A stretch of DNA of 33,838 nucleotides from a candidate division WOR-3 bacterium. Its GTDB lineage: Bacteria; Hydrothermota; Tepidihabitantia; Tepidihabitantales; Tepidihabitantaceae. The stretch covers positions 1 through 33,838 of the forward strand of contig JBDRUN010000017.1 of NCBI GenBank assembly GCA_039801365.1. Reading direction: 5' to 3'. The notes under the pieces were generated by a model. That model did not search any database, was not told the DNA's origin, and saw only the letters and a program-made list of their open reading frames with translations. A program made the translations under genes and the position numbers. Positions 24,626 to 31,629 of this stretch are shown here, piece by piece (position 1 is the first letter of the stretch; each line of letters starts with the position of its first letter).

Positions 24626-25894
24626 CTACTTCAGCACGTAGATGTTGTGCTTCTCGCAGATTTCGTGTAGCTGCTTGGGCCACACCGTGACCGTCACCTC
24701 GCCGATGTGTGCCTTACGCAAGAGCAACATCTGGAGCCGGCCCTGACCGATGCCGCCGCCGATGGACAGCGGTATCTCATCGTTCATTATCATCTTGTGA
24801 TACGGCAGCTCCAGCCGGTCCAGTTGACCGGAAAGCTCCAGTTGCTTCACCAGAGTTTCCTTCGTAACCCGGATACCCATTGAAGACAGTTCGTGGCGGC
24901 GCTTGGTCACGTGGTTCCACACCAGAATGTCGCCATTCAGGCCGTGGGTGTCCTTGCCGGTTTCCTTGGACGTGTCGGTCACCCAGTCGTCATAATCCGC
25001 AGCCCGCATCTCGTGTGGGAACCCGTCCTTCAAGACCCAACCAATACCGATGATGAATATGGCCGGTGAGTAGTCCTGAAGGATTCTTGTCTCGCGCTGC
25101 TTGCGCGGCAGGTCAGGATAGCGCTCAAGGATTTCCTCGGCGTGGATGAAAGTCAACTCCTTGGGCAGATTCGGGTAGCGCGGGTCCCGAAGCTGTGGGT
25201 ACATCTGCTGTACAAAGTCCTCGGCACCGGTGATGACCTTCCAGATTTTCCGGACGACCATCTTCAGGAATTCGAGGTTGCGGTCTTCAGCGGTGATGAC
25301 CCGTTCCCAGTCCCACTGGTCAACATAGGAGGAATGGTCATGGTCCAGGAAATAGTCCTTGCGCACGGCCCGCATGTCGGTGTTGATACCTTCGCCGACC
25401 TGGCAGCCGTACTGTTTCAGGGCCCAGCGCTTCCACTTGGTTGCGGCCTGAACTATCTGAGCATTGATGCGCGGGGAGATACCCAGCCCGCACGGGAAAT
25501 CAATCGGTGTACGTGAACCGTCCCGGTCCAGGTTGTCGTTCATACCGCTTTCTTTCTCGACAATCAGCGGCACCTGCACCATCTGTAGGTTCAGCTCCTG
25601 AGCCAGACCGTCTTCCACGTAACGCTTGACCGCGTAGAGAGCTCGCTGGGTCTCCTTGTTGTCAAGAATCGAGCGGTACCCAATCGGCAGAATTTTGTCA
25701 ACTTCTTCGTAGGTTGAGACACCGGGACCGGCTAAGTCTGCGGCCTTGCCGGTTTTGCCAGGTTTGGGCATAAACCCTTGGGCTATTGGCCTGGCCTTGT
25801 GTCTTGAACCTGTGGCTCTTATCTTCTTGGCTATCTTCTTCTTTACTGGCCGCTTAGCTATTTTTCTTACTGCCTTTTTGGCTTTCTTTACCAT
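24626..25894 (-). CDS. asnA: Aspartate-ammonia ligase AsnA with lysine-rich N-terminal tail
   Basis: AsnA makes asparagine from aspartate, ammonia and ATP. The catalytic part (about residues 65-422) shows 'VEKESGMNDNLDRDGSRTPIDF', 'QDYSPAIFIIGIGWVLKDG', 'LSSMGIRV' and 'SIGGGIGQGRLQMLLL', all typical of the class II-like synthetase fold. The protein is 422 residues, about 90 longer than E. coli AsnA. The excess is mostly an N-terminal tail, residues about 1-30, that repeats lysine-alanine/valine pairs ('MVKKAKKAVRKIAKRPVKKK'), then a basic linker to about residue 55. The start at 25894 is supported by AAAGGAG upstream and is needed to include the tail; a longer frame to 26011 has no ribosome binding site. 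It is convergent with the peptidase gene and divergent from the envelope cassette. Confidence 0.95.
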   Translation of the reverse strand: MVKKAKKAVRKIAKRPVKKKIAKKIRATGSRHKARPIAQGFMPKPGKTGKAADLAGPGVSTYEEVDKILPIGYRSILDNKETQRALYAVKRYVEDGLAQELNLQMVQVPLIVEKESGMNDNLDRDGSRTPIDFPCGLGISPRINAQIVQAATKWKRWALKQYGCQVGEGINTDMRAVRKDYFLDHDHSSYVDQWDWERVITAEDRNLEFLKMVVRKIWKVITGAEDFVQQMYPQLRDPRYPNLPKELTFIHAEEILERYPDLPRKQRETRILQDYSPAIFIIGIGWVLKDGFPHEMRAADYDDWVTDTSKETGKDTHGLNGDILVWNHVTKRRHELSSMGIRVTKETLVKQLELSGQLDRLELPYHKMIMNDEIPLSIGGGIGQGRLQMLLLRKAHIGEVTVTVWPKQLHEICEKHNIYVLK

Positions 25895-26104
25895 CGGGTC
25901 AACTCCTTTGTAGCACCTATTCTTTGGTCTTGAGTCGCGTCTGCGACCCGGACCACGTTGTTTATTCGCGGAATTGCTGCGAGCAGTTGGCCAAGGATAC
26001 TCAGGGCACATCGGCTGTCAAGGTGCCGGCGCCTTATTCAGCGCCCCGCATTTGACAACACGGTTCCGCGTTTCTATGCTCATCGTATGCCAGGAGGTGA
26101 TGTC

Positions 26105-26647
26105 ATGAGTAAGTTCAGCCGCAGCATGATCATCACGGTGCTGACCGTGCTGGTAGCCGTCGGCCTGGCCGCAAAGCTTGAACCGGCAGCAAAGTTCGTG
26201 CACGAGGATGCCAAGGGCAAGCTTACGATAATCGGCAAGGCCGCGGTCGTGCTCACCGGCGACGACCAGTTCGTCAACCGCATAATGGAGGACGTCACGG
26301 CCATCGGTCTGCTTGGCCGCGGCATCAAAGTCGCCTACCCGGATGAGAACAGTTTCGGCAAGTTGCGGCGCGAGCCAGGCAAAGACCCGATGCAGGTCGC
26401 GCGCACGGCCGGCGCCAACGTGCTTCTCACCGGTATGGTCGTTACCGAGCCGGTCTGTCCGTCCGACTGCGGTCGCGAATGTCAGCACCCGTGCCGGAGT
26501 CTGAAGGTGAACATCGCATCGCTTTCGCTCGTTGATGTGCCGCAGGACAAGGTCCTCGTCTGGGCACTGTACGAACCGGACTCAGCGGTAAGCACTTCCC
26601 GGCTGGCAACTGCTTTCGTCGAGCTTTTGGTCGAGAGTCTGAAATAG
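26105..26647 (+). CDS. Exported CsgG-like small protein with CX3CX3CX3C motif
   Basis: A 180-residue protein with an N-terminal signal segment (MIITVLTVLVAVGLAA). The rest looks like a small CsgG/LpoB-type alpha-beta domain: 'VVLTGDDQFVNRIMEDVTAIGLLGRGIKV', 'MQVARTAGANVLLTGMVV', and a closing helix 'SRLATAFVELLVESL'. Residues 119-131 contain four cysteines at exact four-residue spacing (C-PSD-C-GRE-C-QHP-C). The start at 26105 follows a near-perfect AGGAGGTGAT, the strongest ribosome binding site in the window. It is first in a plus-strand run with the LpoB-like, COG3014-like and YcfL-like genes (next start 53 bases on). Function is inferred only by resemblance and context: outer-membrane or periplasmic assembly. 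Confidence 0.75.
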   Translation: MSKFSRSMIITVLTVLVAVGLAAKLEPAAKFVHEDAKGKLTIIGKAAVVLTGDDQFVNRIMEDVTAIGLLGRGIKVAYPDENSFGKLRREPGKDPMQVARTAGANVLLTGMVVTEPVCPSDCGRECQHPCRSLKVNIASLSLVDVPQDKVLVWALYEPDSAVSTSRLATAFVELLVESLK

Positions 26648-26700
26648 GTGGCCGTGACCGTGCGGCCAGTAAGACGTCTAAATGCATCAAAGGAGTCGCA

Positions 26701-27279
26701 ATGAAAAAGGTAATCCGATACAGCCTAGCGCTGGTTGCGTGGTGTCTAGTCGCGGCCTGCGCTTCGTCACACTATGTCCGGCCGGACGAGGTGACCGAGT
26801 GGGACTACACCTATTCGGACACGGACATGAAACTTCTGGCCGAAAAGATGGTGATGTCGCTTTCCGAAGCAGAACTGCCCAAGACCCAAGAAAAGCCTAC
26901 CATAGCGTTCCTGCGCATCGGCAACCGTACCTCTCAGCACGTGGATACGGACGGCATCTCCGAGAAAATAATGGTCAGTTTGGTGAAGCTCGGTCGGTTC
27001 CGGGTCGTCGATCGCGAACTTCTCAAGAAACAGGCACAGGAAATCGCCCTGGTCGAGAACCAGCGGATTGACGTCGAGGGTGCGGTCAAGCTGGGCAACC
27101 TTGTTGGCGCAGACTACTTCCTGACCGGCGACATCATGAGTATTGAGAAGACCTCGGGCGCAACCACGCTTGCCTACTACAAGCTCACGATGCGGCTCGT
27201 AAATGTCAAGACTTCGGTTATCGAGTGGGCCGACGAAAAGGAGCTCAAGAAACGCTCGACCAAGGGGTGGTTCGAGTAG
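26701..27279 (+). CDS. LpoB-family penicillin-binding protein activator lipoprotein
   Basis: A 192-residue lipoprotein. The signal peptide ends in the lipobox VAAC, with C20 the lipidated residue. The mature part matches the LpoB family (PF13036): 'VTEWDYTYSDTDMKLLAEKMVMSL', 'KPTIAFLRIGNRTSQHVDTDGISEKIMVSLVKLGRFRVVD', 'GNLVGADYFLTGDIMSI', 'YKLTMRLVNVKTSVIEWADEKEL.K'. In E. coli LpoB is an outer-membrane lipoprotein that reaches through peptidoglycan and activates PBP1b. AAAGGAG precedes the ATG. It lies 53 bases after the CsgG-like gene and 10 before the next, so co-transcription is very likely. Presence of this protein argues for an outer membrane. Confidence 0.92.
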   Translation: MKKVIRYSLALVAWCLVAACASSHYVRPDEVTEWDYTYSDTDMKLLAEKMVMSLSEAELPKTQEKPTIAFLRIGNRTSQHVDTDGISEKIMVSLVKLGRFRVVDRELLKKQAQEIALVENQRIDVEGAVKLGNLVGADYFLTGDIMSIEKTSGATTLAYYKLTMRLVNVKTSVIEWADEKELKKRSTKGWFE

Positions 27280-27289
27280 AAAAGGAACA

Positions 27290-28534
27290 ATGGGTCCAAG
27301 GACCGACGTCCAAGTGGACGAGAAATCGCGGCACCGGAGTGGCAAGTGTTGGATTATTGCGTCTGCATTCGCGTTCGGGCTGGCCCTGATTACCGCCTGC
27401 GCGCCAAGCGCGTCAACCGTCCCGCCCGGGCCCAGATATTTCTCCAACTTGAGCTACGACAGCGCGGCCGCGAGATTCCGACGTGAAGCAGAGAAACAGT
27501 TCGAGGCCAAGGACATATCCTATCCCCTGAGTCTGCTCAATTGCGCGGTGACCAGTTTCTACGCGGGAAACCTGAAGGAATCCAAGCAGGCGTTCTCTGC
27601 CGCATACAAGATTGACGACGGCAATATCCCGGAGGCGGCCAAATTCTACCAGTGGCTGGTCGTGGACAGTCGCAAGGTGTACCGGTTCACGAAGCGTGAG
27701 CGCGAGCTGGTACACCTGTACCTTGGTCTTTGCTACCTTACCGAGAACAACCTGCCCGAGGCACTGGTTGAATTCAAGAAGCTCCGGCAGATGGACCAGG
27801 ATGCATCAAAACTACCCGTGGTAAACTTTTACATGGGGCTCGTGTACGAGAAGCTGCAGCTGTACGACGACGCGCTTATCGAGTACCGCGGGCTTGCGGA
27901 CATGCCTGGAACCGGCATTGACGCCACCTCGCTCATCAGGCGGGTAGAGATGCTCAAGGCCGGTATGCCCGAGGCAACAAACGAGCTAGTCGTGCACGTT
28001 GACCACCATTCCGAAGACTCTTTCGGCCGAACCGTTGTTTACGCTGACAACAGGCCGGTTGCCGAGCTGCCGCCGTACTCAGACCGGTTCGACGTCCGCC
28101 TGACCGAGGCCGAGGCATCGCGCAAGGCGTTGCAAAAAGCGAGCGCTGAGGCAACCCGCACCGGATTGCGCTGCTGTGGTACGGTCCTGGCCGAGTATCT
28201 GTTTCCAAGGCATGGCGAGGCAATCGGCGATTTGGCCGGCGACCTCGTGCTTGGGGACGAGCGCGCCAATCAGGACAAGCGGGCATGGGGCTACGCCCCC
28301 ACGGCAATCGCAGTTGCCCGTCTAGCCCTACCGTCCGGCACAAACGAAGTCCGACTTGAGTTCTTCGGACCCCAAGGGCTGCTTGGTTCATGCGTGTATC
28401 CTCTGTCCGGCAGGAACCGGCGTGCTGCCCTTGTTACTGGCGGCCGGACAGTAACTTCATCTCATCCGCCAGCTCAGGGGGAGGAACTGTACTTTATAAC
28501 CGCCGGTCTGGCTAAAGAGTTCTACGAATACTAG
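27290..28534 (+). CDS. TPR lipoprotein, COG3014-like
   Basis: A 414-residue lipoprotein; the signal 'WIIASAFAFGLALITAC' ends in an ITAC lipobox. Residues about 50-225 contain TPR-like helices: 'SYPLSLLNCAVTSFYAGNLKESKQAFSAAYKI', 'RELVHLYLGLCYLTENNLPEALVEFKKL' and 'LPVVNFYMGLVYEKLQLYDDALIEYRGL'. The phrase 'LVHLYLGLCYL..NNLPEALVE' and the position between LpoB- and YcfL-like genes resemble COG3014 proteins next to lpoB (ycfM) and ycfL in gammaproteobacteria. Later residues form a mixed domain ending '...EELYFITAGLAKEFYEY'. The start ATG at 27290 has AAGGA upstream; the frame is open farther (27203) inside the previous gene. Function unknown, presumed envelope. Confidence 0.75.
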   Translation: MGPRTDVQVDEKSRHRSGKCWIIASAFAFGLALITACAPSASTVPPGPRYFSNLSYDSAAARFRREAEKQFEAKDISYPLSLLNCAVTSFYAGNLKESKQAFSAAYKIDDGNIPEAAKFYQWLVVDSRKVYRFTKRERELVHLYLGLCYLTENNLPEALVEFKKLRQMDQDASKLPVVNFYMGLVYEKLQLYDDALIEYRGLADMPGTGIDATSLIRRVEMLKAGMPEATNELVVHVDHHSEDSFGRTVVYADNRPVAELPPYSDRFDVRLTEAEASRKALQKASAEATRTGLRCCGTVLAEYLFPRHGEAIGDLAGDLVLGDERANQDKRAWGYAPTAIAVARLALPSGTNEVRLEFFGPQGLLGSCVYPLSGRNRRAALVTGGRTVTSSHPPAQGEELYFITAGLAKEFYEY

Positions 28535-28543
28535 GAGGAGTGT

Positions 28544-29014
28544 ATGAAGACTAAGTCAGAACGCATATTCCAGCAATCTGATGTCAGAACTCCATTCAAG
28601 ATGTTCGCGAAGTTCTGCGTCCTGGGCGCCGTGTCGCTACTGGCGTGCAGTGCCCGCATCAACTCTGTCATTATTGATCGGGATGCTGGAACCAGGCGCT
28701 GGGACATTGACAATCCGTTCCTGGCAAACGACATTAAGATTCTGGATGTCAAGGAAGAGGAGAAGAACGACGCCCTGTTCGTCAGCATCCTGGTCAGGAA
28801 CGGCTGGGGTGTGCGCATCGGCGGGCTGATGAAGGTGCAGTTCTATGACCGCTCCGGCGTTCAGCTCGATGACCCATGGGGCTGGCACCAGATAAACCTC
28901 GAATCATCCCAGGAGGAGTGGTTCAAGTTCATGGCGCCCAAGAAGGCGGACGAAATCAGTCGGATCAAGGTGATGGTCCGAGGTATCAACAAGTACTCTG
29001 GCGCCGGCCGCTAG
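28544..29014 (+). CDS. YcfL-like lipoprotein (DUF1425)
   Basis: A 156-residue lipoprotein with lipobox LLAC ('GAVSLLAC', C35). The mature domain resembles YcfL/DUF1425: 'NPFLANDIKILDVKEEEKNDALFVSILVRNGW', 'LMKVQFYDRSGVQLDDPWGWHQINLES' and a closing 'FMAPKKADEISRIKVMVRG'. YcfL is the neighbour of LpoB in enteric bacteria, with no defined job. The signal peptide is unusually long before the hydrophobic stretch; a second ATG at 28601 would give a normal length but lacks a ribosome binding site, whereas ATG 28544 has AGGAGG nine bases after the previous stop. It is last in the four-gene cassette. Confidence 0.78.
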   Translation: MKTKSERIFQQSDVRTPFKMFAKFCVLGAVSLLACSARINSVIIDRDAGTRRWDIDNPFLANDIKILDVKEEEKNDALFVSILVRNGWGVRIGGLMKVQFYDRSGVQLDDPWGWHQINLESSQEEWFKFMAPKKADEISRIKVMVRGINKYSGAGR

Positions 29015-29076
29015 CGCAAGCATCGGTTCAGGTCTGGTTCAATAGTCTCGCGCCGGGTATGCCGGCCAGCCCGGTG

Positions 29077-30474
29077 CTAGCGGACTTTCACCAACTTCAT
29101 TCGGTCGGTACGACCGTGCGCAGGCCGGATGACGTATGTACCGGCCGCAAGGTTCAAGCCGAGCTCGGCACCAAGAAAGCGACCTACCCGGCGGCCGGTA
29201 AAGTCGAACACGTCGAACTCCTCATGTTCCTTGCCTCGCATCCGCACTGAAACAGAGAACATGGTCGAAGACCGACCCAGCCCGGCCAGGACCCGCTCCT
29301 GTCCAATACCGACCGGGTTACCGCCGAGCCAGCGGCGATAGTAGATCCACTTCTCCTTGTCAAACGTCACGTGCACGTTGGAGTCTGCGGCCGCGACCGT
29401 GTAGTGCATTGCATCGTGCCCAGGTACGCTCTCCGAGATGCACTGCTCCGGGTCCCAGGTTCGGCCGCCGTCAGTCGAGCGGATGTAATGAACCTGATAC
29501 GCCCCCATGTCCCCGCGCACTACATGGACGTTCGAGCCTGAAGCCGCGATGTTCACGGTCCAGGTCTGATTCATGTCTGGGCAGATACAGGTGTCCTGAG
29601 TCCAGGTTACACCCCGGTCGGTCGAGCGCCGATACCACACATCCCAGAACCCGTTCCGACCGTCGCAGTAAGCCAGGTGTACCGTGTCGCCGGCCGAGGC
29701 CAGGCACGGACAATCTGAGACGTCCGGGGTTGGGATGCCGACCCTGGCCAGCCAAGTGTTCCCGTTGTTGGTCGAACGTTGATAGTACACTACCTCACCC
29801 CAAAAGTCGTAGTAGGCACAGATGATAGTGGTACCGATTGCAGCAAGGGTCGGATTCACGTATCCGGTCAGATTCAGCACCGGATTCTCAGTGTTCCATG
29901 TTGCGCCATTGTCAGTCGAACGCCGGTAGTATATCTGGTCGTCGCCCAGTCGATCATCCTCCCAGGCGAGATGCACGCAAGTACCTTCGGTGATGATGCA
30001 AGGAAACCAAGCGCCGTAATACCCGCCCGAGCTGTGCGAGAGCTGAACCGCGGGCTCAAATGTGGCACCAGCGTTGGTCGAGCGGCGATAATACACCTGG
30101 GCTCCTGAATCGCCTTGTTCGTCAATGCCCCGAACCCAAGTAATATGGACAAAGGGGCCGGCTATTGCTACCCCGGGATATCCGGAGTAAACCGAGTCAT
30201 CGGAGATTCGTATCGGTGGCTGCCAACTCACGCCGTTGTCGAGTGACCGGCGGTAGAATATATCGTAGCTGCCGTTTGCTGCTCCGTACCACACCGCGTG
30301 CAGTGTGTCGTGAGCTGCGGCCAAGGCCCAAGTATTGGCCAGCGGCAAGTAGCAAGCAGTGTCGTTCTGATACAACACAACCGGTGGCTCCCAGGCAGCC
30401 AGGGTTGCTGCCGTCAGTAAAACTACGGCCATGATACGGCCGGCTAGATTGGACCTGTCGCTCATTCTCATCAT
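29077..30474 (-). CDS. Secreted BNR/Asp-box (sialidase-like) repeat protein with tail
   Basis: A 465-residue exported protein; signal segment 'IMAVVLLTAATLAAW'. It carries six Asp-box repeats, e.g. 'RRSLDNGVSW', 'RRSTNAGATF', 'RRSTDNGATW', 'QRSTNNGNTW', 'RRSTDRGVTW' and 'IRSTDGGRTW', spaced 50-60 residues as in a six-bladed sialidase-type propeller. I do not see the arginine triad and tyrosine-glutamate pair of true sialidases, so this is probably a binding or structural propeller. The C-terminal end is 'FDVFDFTGRRVGRF' and 'LAAGTYVIR', a weak form of the sorting tail lacking the PNP turn. Start chosen at 30474 (AAAGGA just before; adjacent ATG 30471 is equally possible). Confidence 0.85.
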   Translation of the reverse strand: MMRMSDRSNLAGRIMAVVLLTAATLAAWEPPVVLYQNDTACYLPLANTWALAAAHDTLHAVWYGAANGSYDIFYRRSLDNGVSWQPPIRISDDSVYSGYPGVAIAGPFVHITWVRGIDEQGDSGAQVYYRRSTNAGATFEPAVQLSHSSGGYYGAWFPCIITEGTCVHLAWEDDRLGDDQIYYRRSTDNGATWNTENPVLNLTGYVNPTLAAIGTTIICAYYDFWGEVVYYQRSTNNGNTWLARVGIPTPDVSDCPCLASAGDTVHLAYCDGRNGFWDVWYRRSTDRGVTWTQDTCICPDMNQTWTVNIAASGSNVHVVRGDMGAYQVHYIRSTDGGRTWDPEQCISESVPGHDAMHYTVAAADSNVHVTFDKEKWIYYRRWLGGNPVGIGQERVLAGLGRSSTMFSVSVRMRGKEHEEFDVFDFTGRRVGRFLGAELGLNLAAGTYVIRPAHGRTDRMKLVKVR

Positions 30475-30630
30475 CACATCCTTTCTGTGCGGATTATACG
30501 CACCGGTCAGGCCCTTGGCCCCGGTATCTGTTCCGACCATTTCCGCTAGCTTGTTCTAGTAGCAAATGGCGTCGTTGTCAAGCCGGCGCCGTTGCTTGAC
30601 ACCGGCTCAAGCGCTGATAATTTTGATTCA

Positions 30631-31620
30631 ATGGACATGAAACGAATTGCCATTGCTGGCGCAACCGGACTTGTTGGTGAGACCCTCCTGCGCCTTCTGG
30701 AATCCGGGCCCCATCAGATTGAGGACCTGCGGCTGCTTGCCTCGGCCCGCAGCGCAGGTGCCAAACTTCTGTTCCGCGACCGCGAATACCAAGTGAAGGA
30801 GTTCGCTGCCGAGGAATTCAAGGGCCTCGATGTTGCTTTCTTCTGCGTTGAACCTGAACTTGCGCGCAAGCTCGTGCCCGAGGTAGCAAAGCTCTGCCCG
30901 GTCATTGACAAGTCATCTGAGTTCCGACTCAAGCCCGAAGTCCCCCTGGTCGTGCCCGAGGTGAACTCACAAGCGATCAAGGGTCACAAGAACATCATTG
31001 CCAACCCTAATTGCACCACGATCCCGCTAGCCGTAGCGGTGGCTCCGCTGCACAAGCGATTTGGCCTCGAGGCGTTATACATCGCTACTTATCAGTCGGT
31101 ATCCGGTGCTGGCCGGGCCGCTCTGAACCAGTATCGTTACGAGACCGAGTTCGTTGCCCTGGGCCGGCCGGTGGACACAAAGGGCAGTCCTCTACCCTAC
31201 CAGATTGCTGACAACGTAATACCACAGATTGACTCATTTGACCGGCACGGCCACACTGGTGAGGAGCTGAAGCTGATGCAGGAGACAGCAAAGATTCTGT
31301 CGCTACCTGATTTGCGCGTATGTGTTACCTGCGTCCGGGTGCCGGTCTCAGTCGGCCATTGTCTGGCCGTGACCGCGGTATTTAGCCGGAAGGTTACTGT
31401 CCGCGAAGCCCGGAACGTTCTGCAGCACGCCCAGGGTCTGGTCCTGTCTAGGGACAACGAGTACGCCACGCCCGCCGACTGCCGTGGCCGCGATGCAGTC
31501 TACGTTAGCCGGGTTCGGCAAGGGGCAAAGGAAAACGAACTGCAGTTCTGGGTCGCGACCGACAACCTGCGCAAGGGAGCGGCGCTCAACGCCATCCAGA
31601 TTGCCGAGCTGATCAACTAA
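30631..31620 (+). CDS. asd: Aspartate-semialdehyde dehydrogenase
   Basis: Asd reduces aspartyl-phosphate to aspartate semialdehyde with NADPH, the branch point to lysine, diaminopimelate, threonine and methionine. 'IAIAGATGLVGETLLRLLE' is the NADP-binding loop; 'PNCTTIPLAVAV' holds catalytic C128; 'SVSGAGRAALNQ' follows; and 'RVPVSVGHCLAVTAVF' includes the substrate-binding Arg and the catalytic His. Length (329 residues) is normal. The start ATG at 30631 or the one at 30637 has no clear ribosome binding site; the NADP strand begins just after. The metallopeptidase gene starts 9 bases past its stop, so both may be co-transcribed. Confidence 0.95.
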   Translation: MDMKRIAIAGATGLVGETLLRLLESGPHQIEDLRLLASARSAGAKLLFRDREYQVKEFAAEEFKGLDVAFFCVEPELARKLVPEVAKLCPVIDKSSEFRLKPEVPLVVPEVNSQAIKGHKNIIANPNCTTIPLAVAVAPLHKRFGLEALYIATYQSVSGAGRAALNQYRYETEFVALGRPVDTKGSPLPYQIADNVIPQIDSFDRHGHTGEELKLMQETAKILSLPDLRVCVTCVRVPVSVGHCLAVTAVFSRKVTVREARNVLQHAQGLVLSRDNEYATPADCRGRDAVYVSRVRQGAKENELQFWVATDNLRKGAALNAIQIAELIN

Positions 31621-31629
31621 GGAAAACAA

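Noticed and set aside
25895-26011. Longer AsnA start at 26011
   Set aside because: The extra 39 residues are not conserved and lack a ribosome binding site; AAAGGAG supports 25894.
29053-29080. Third copy of the REP-like repeat (ATGCCGGCCAGCCCGG)
   Set aside because: Only about 20 bases are similar and the GGGGACA block is missing; likely chance in GC-rich DNA.
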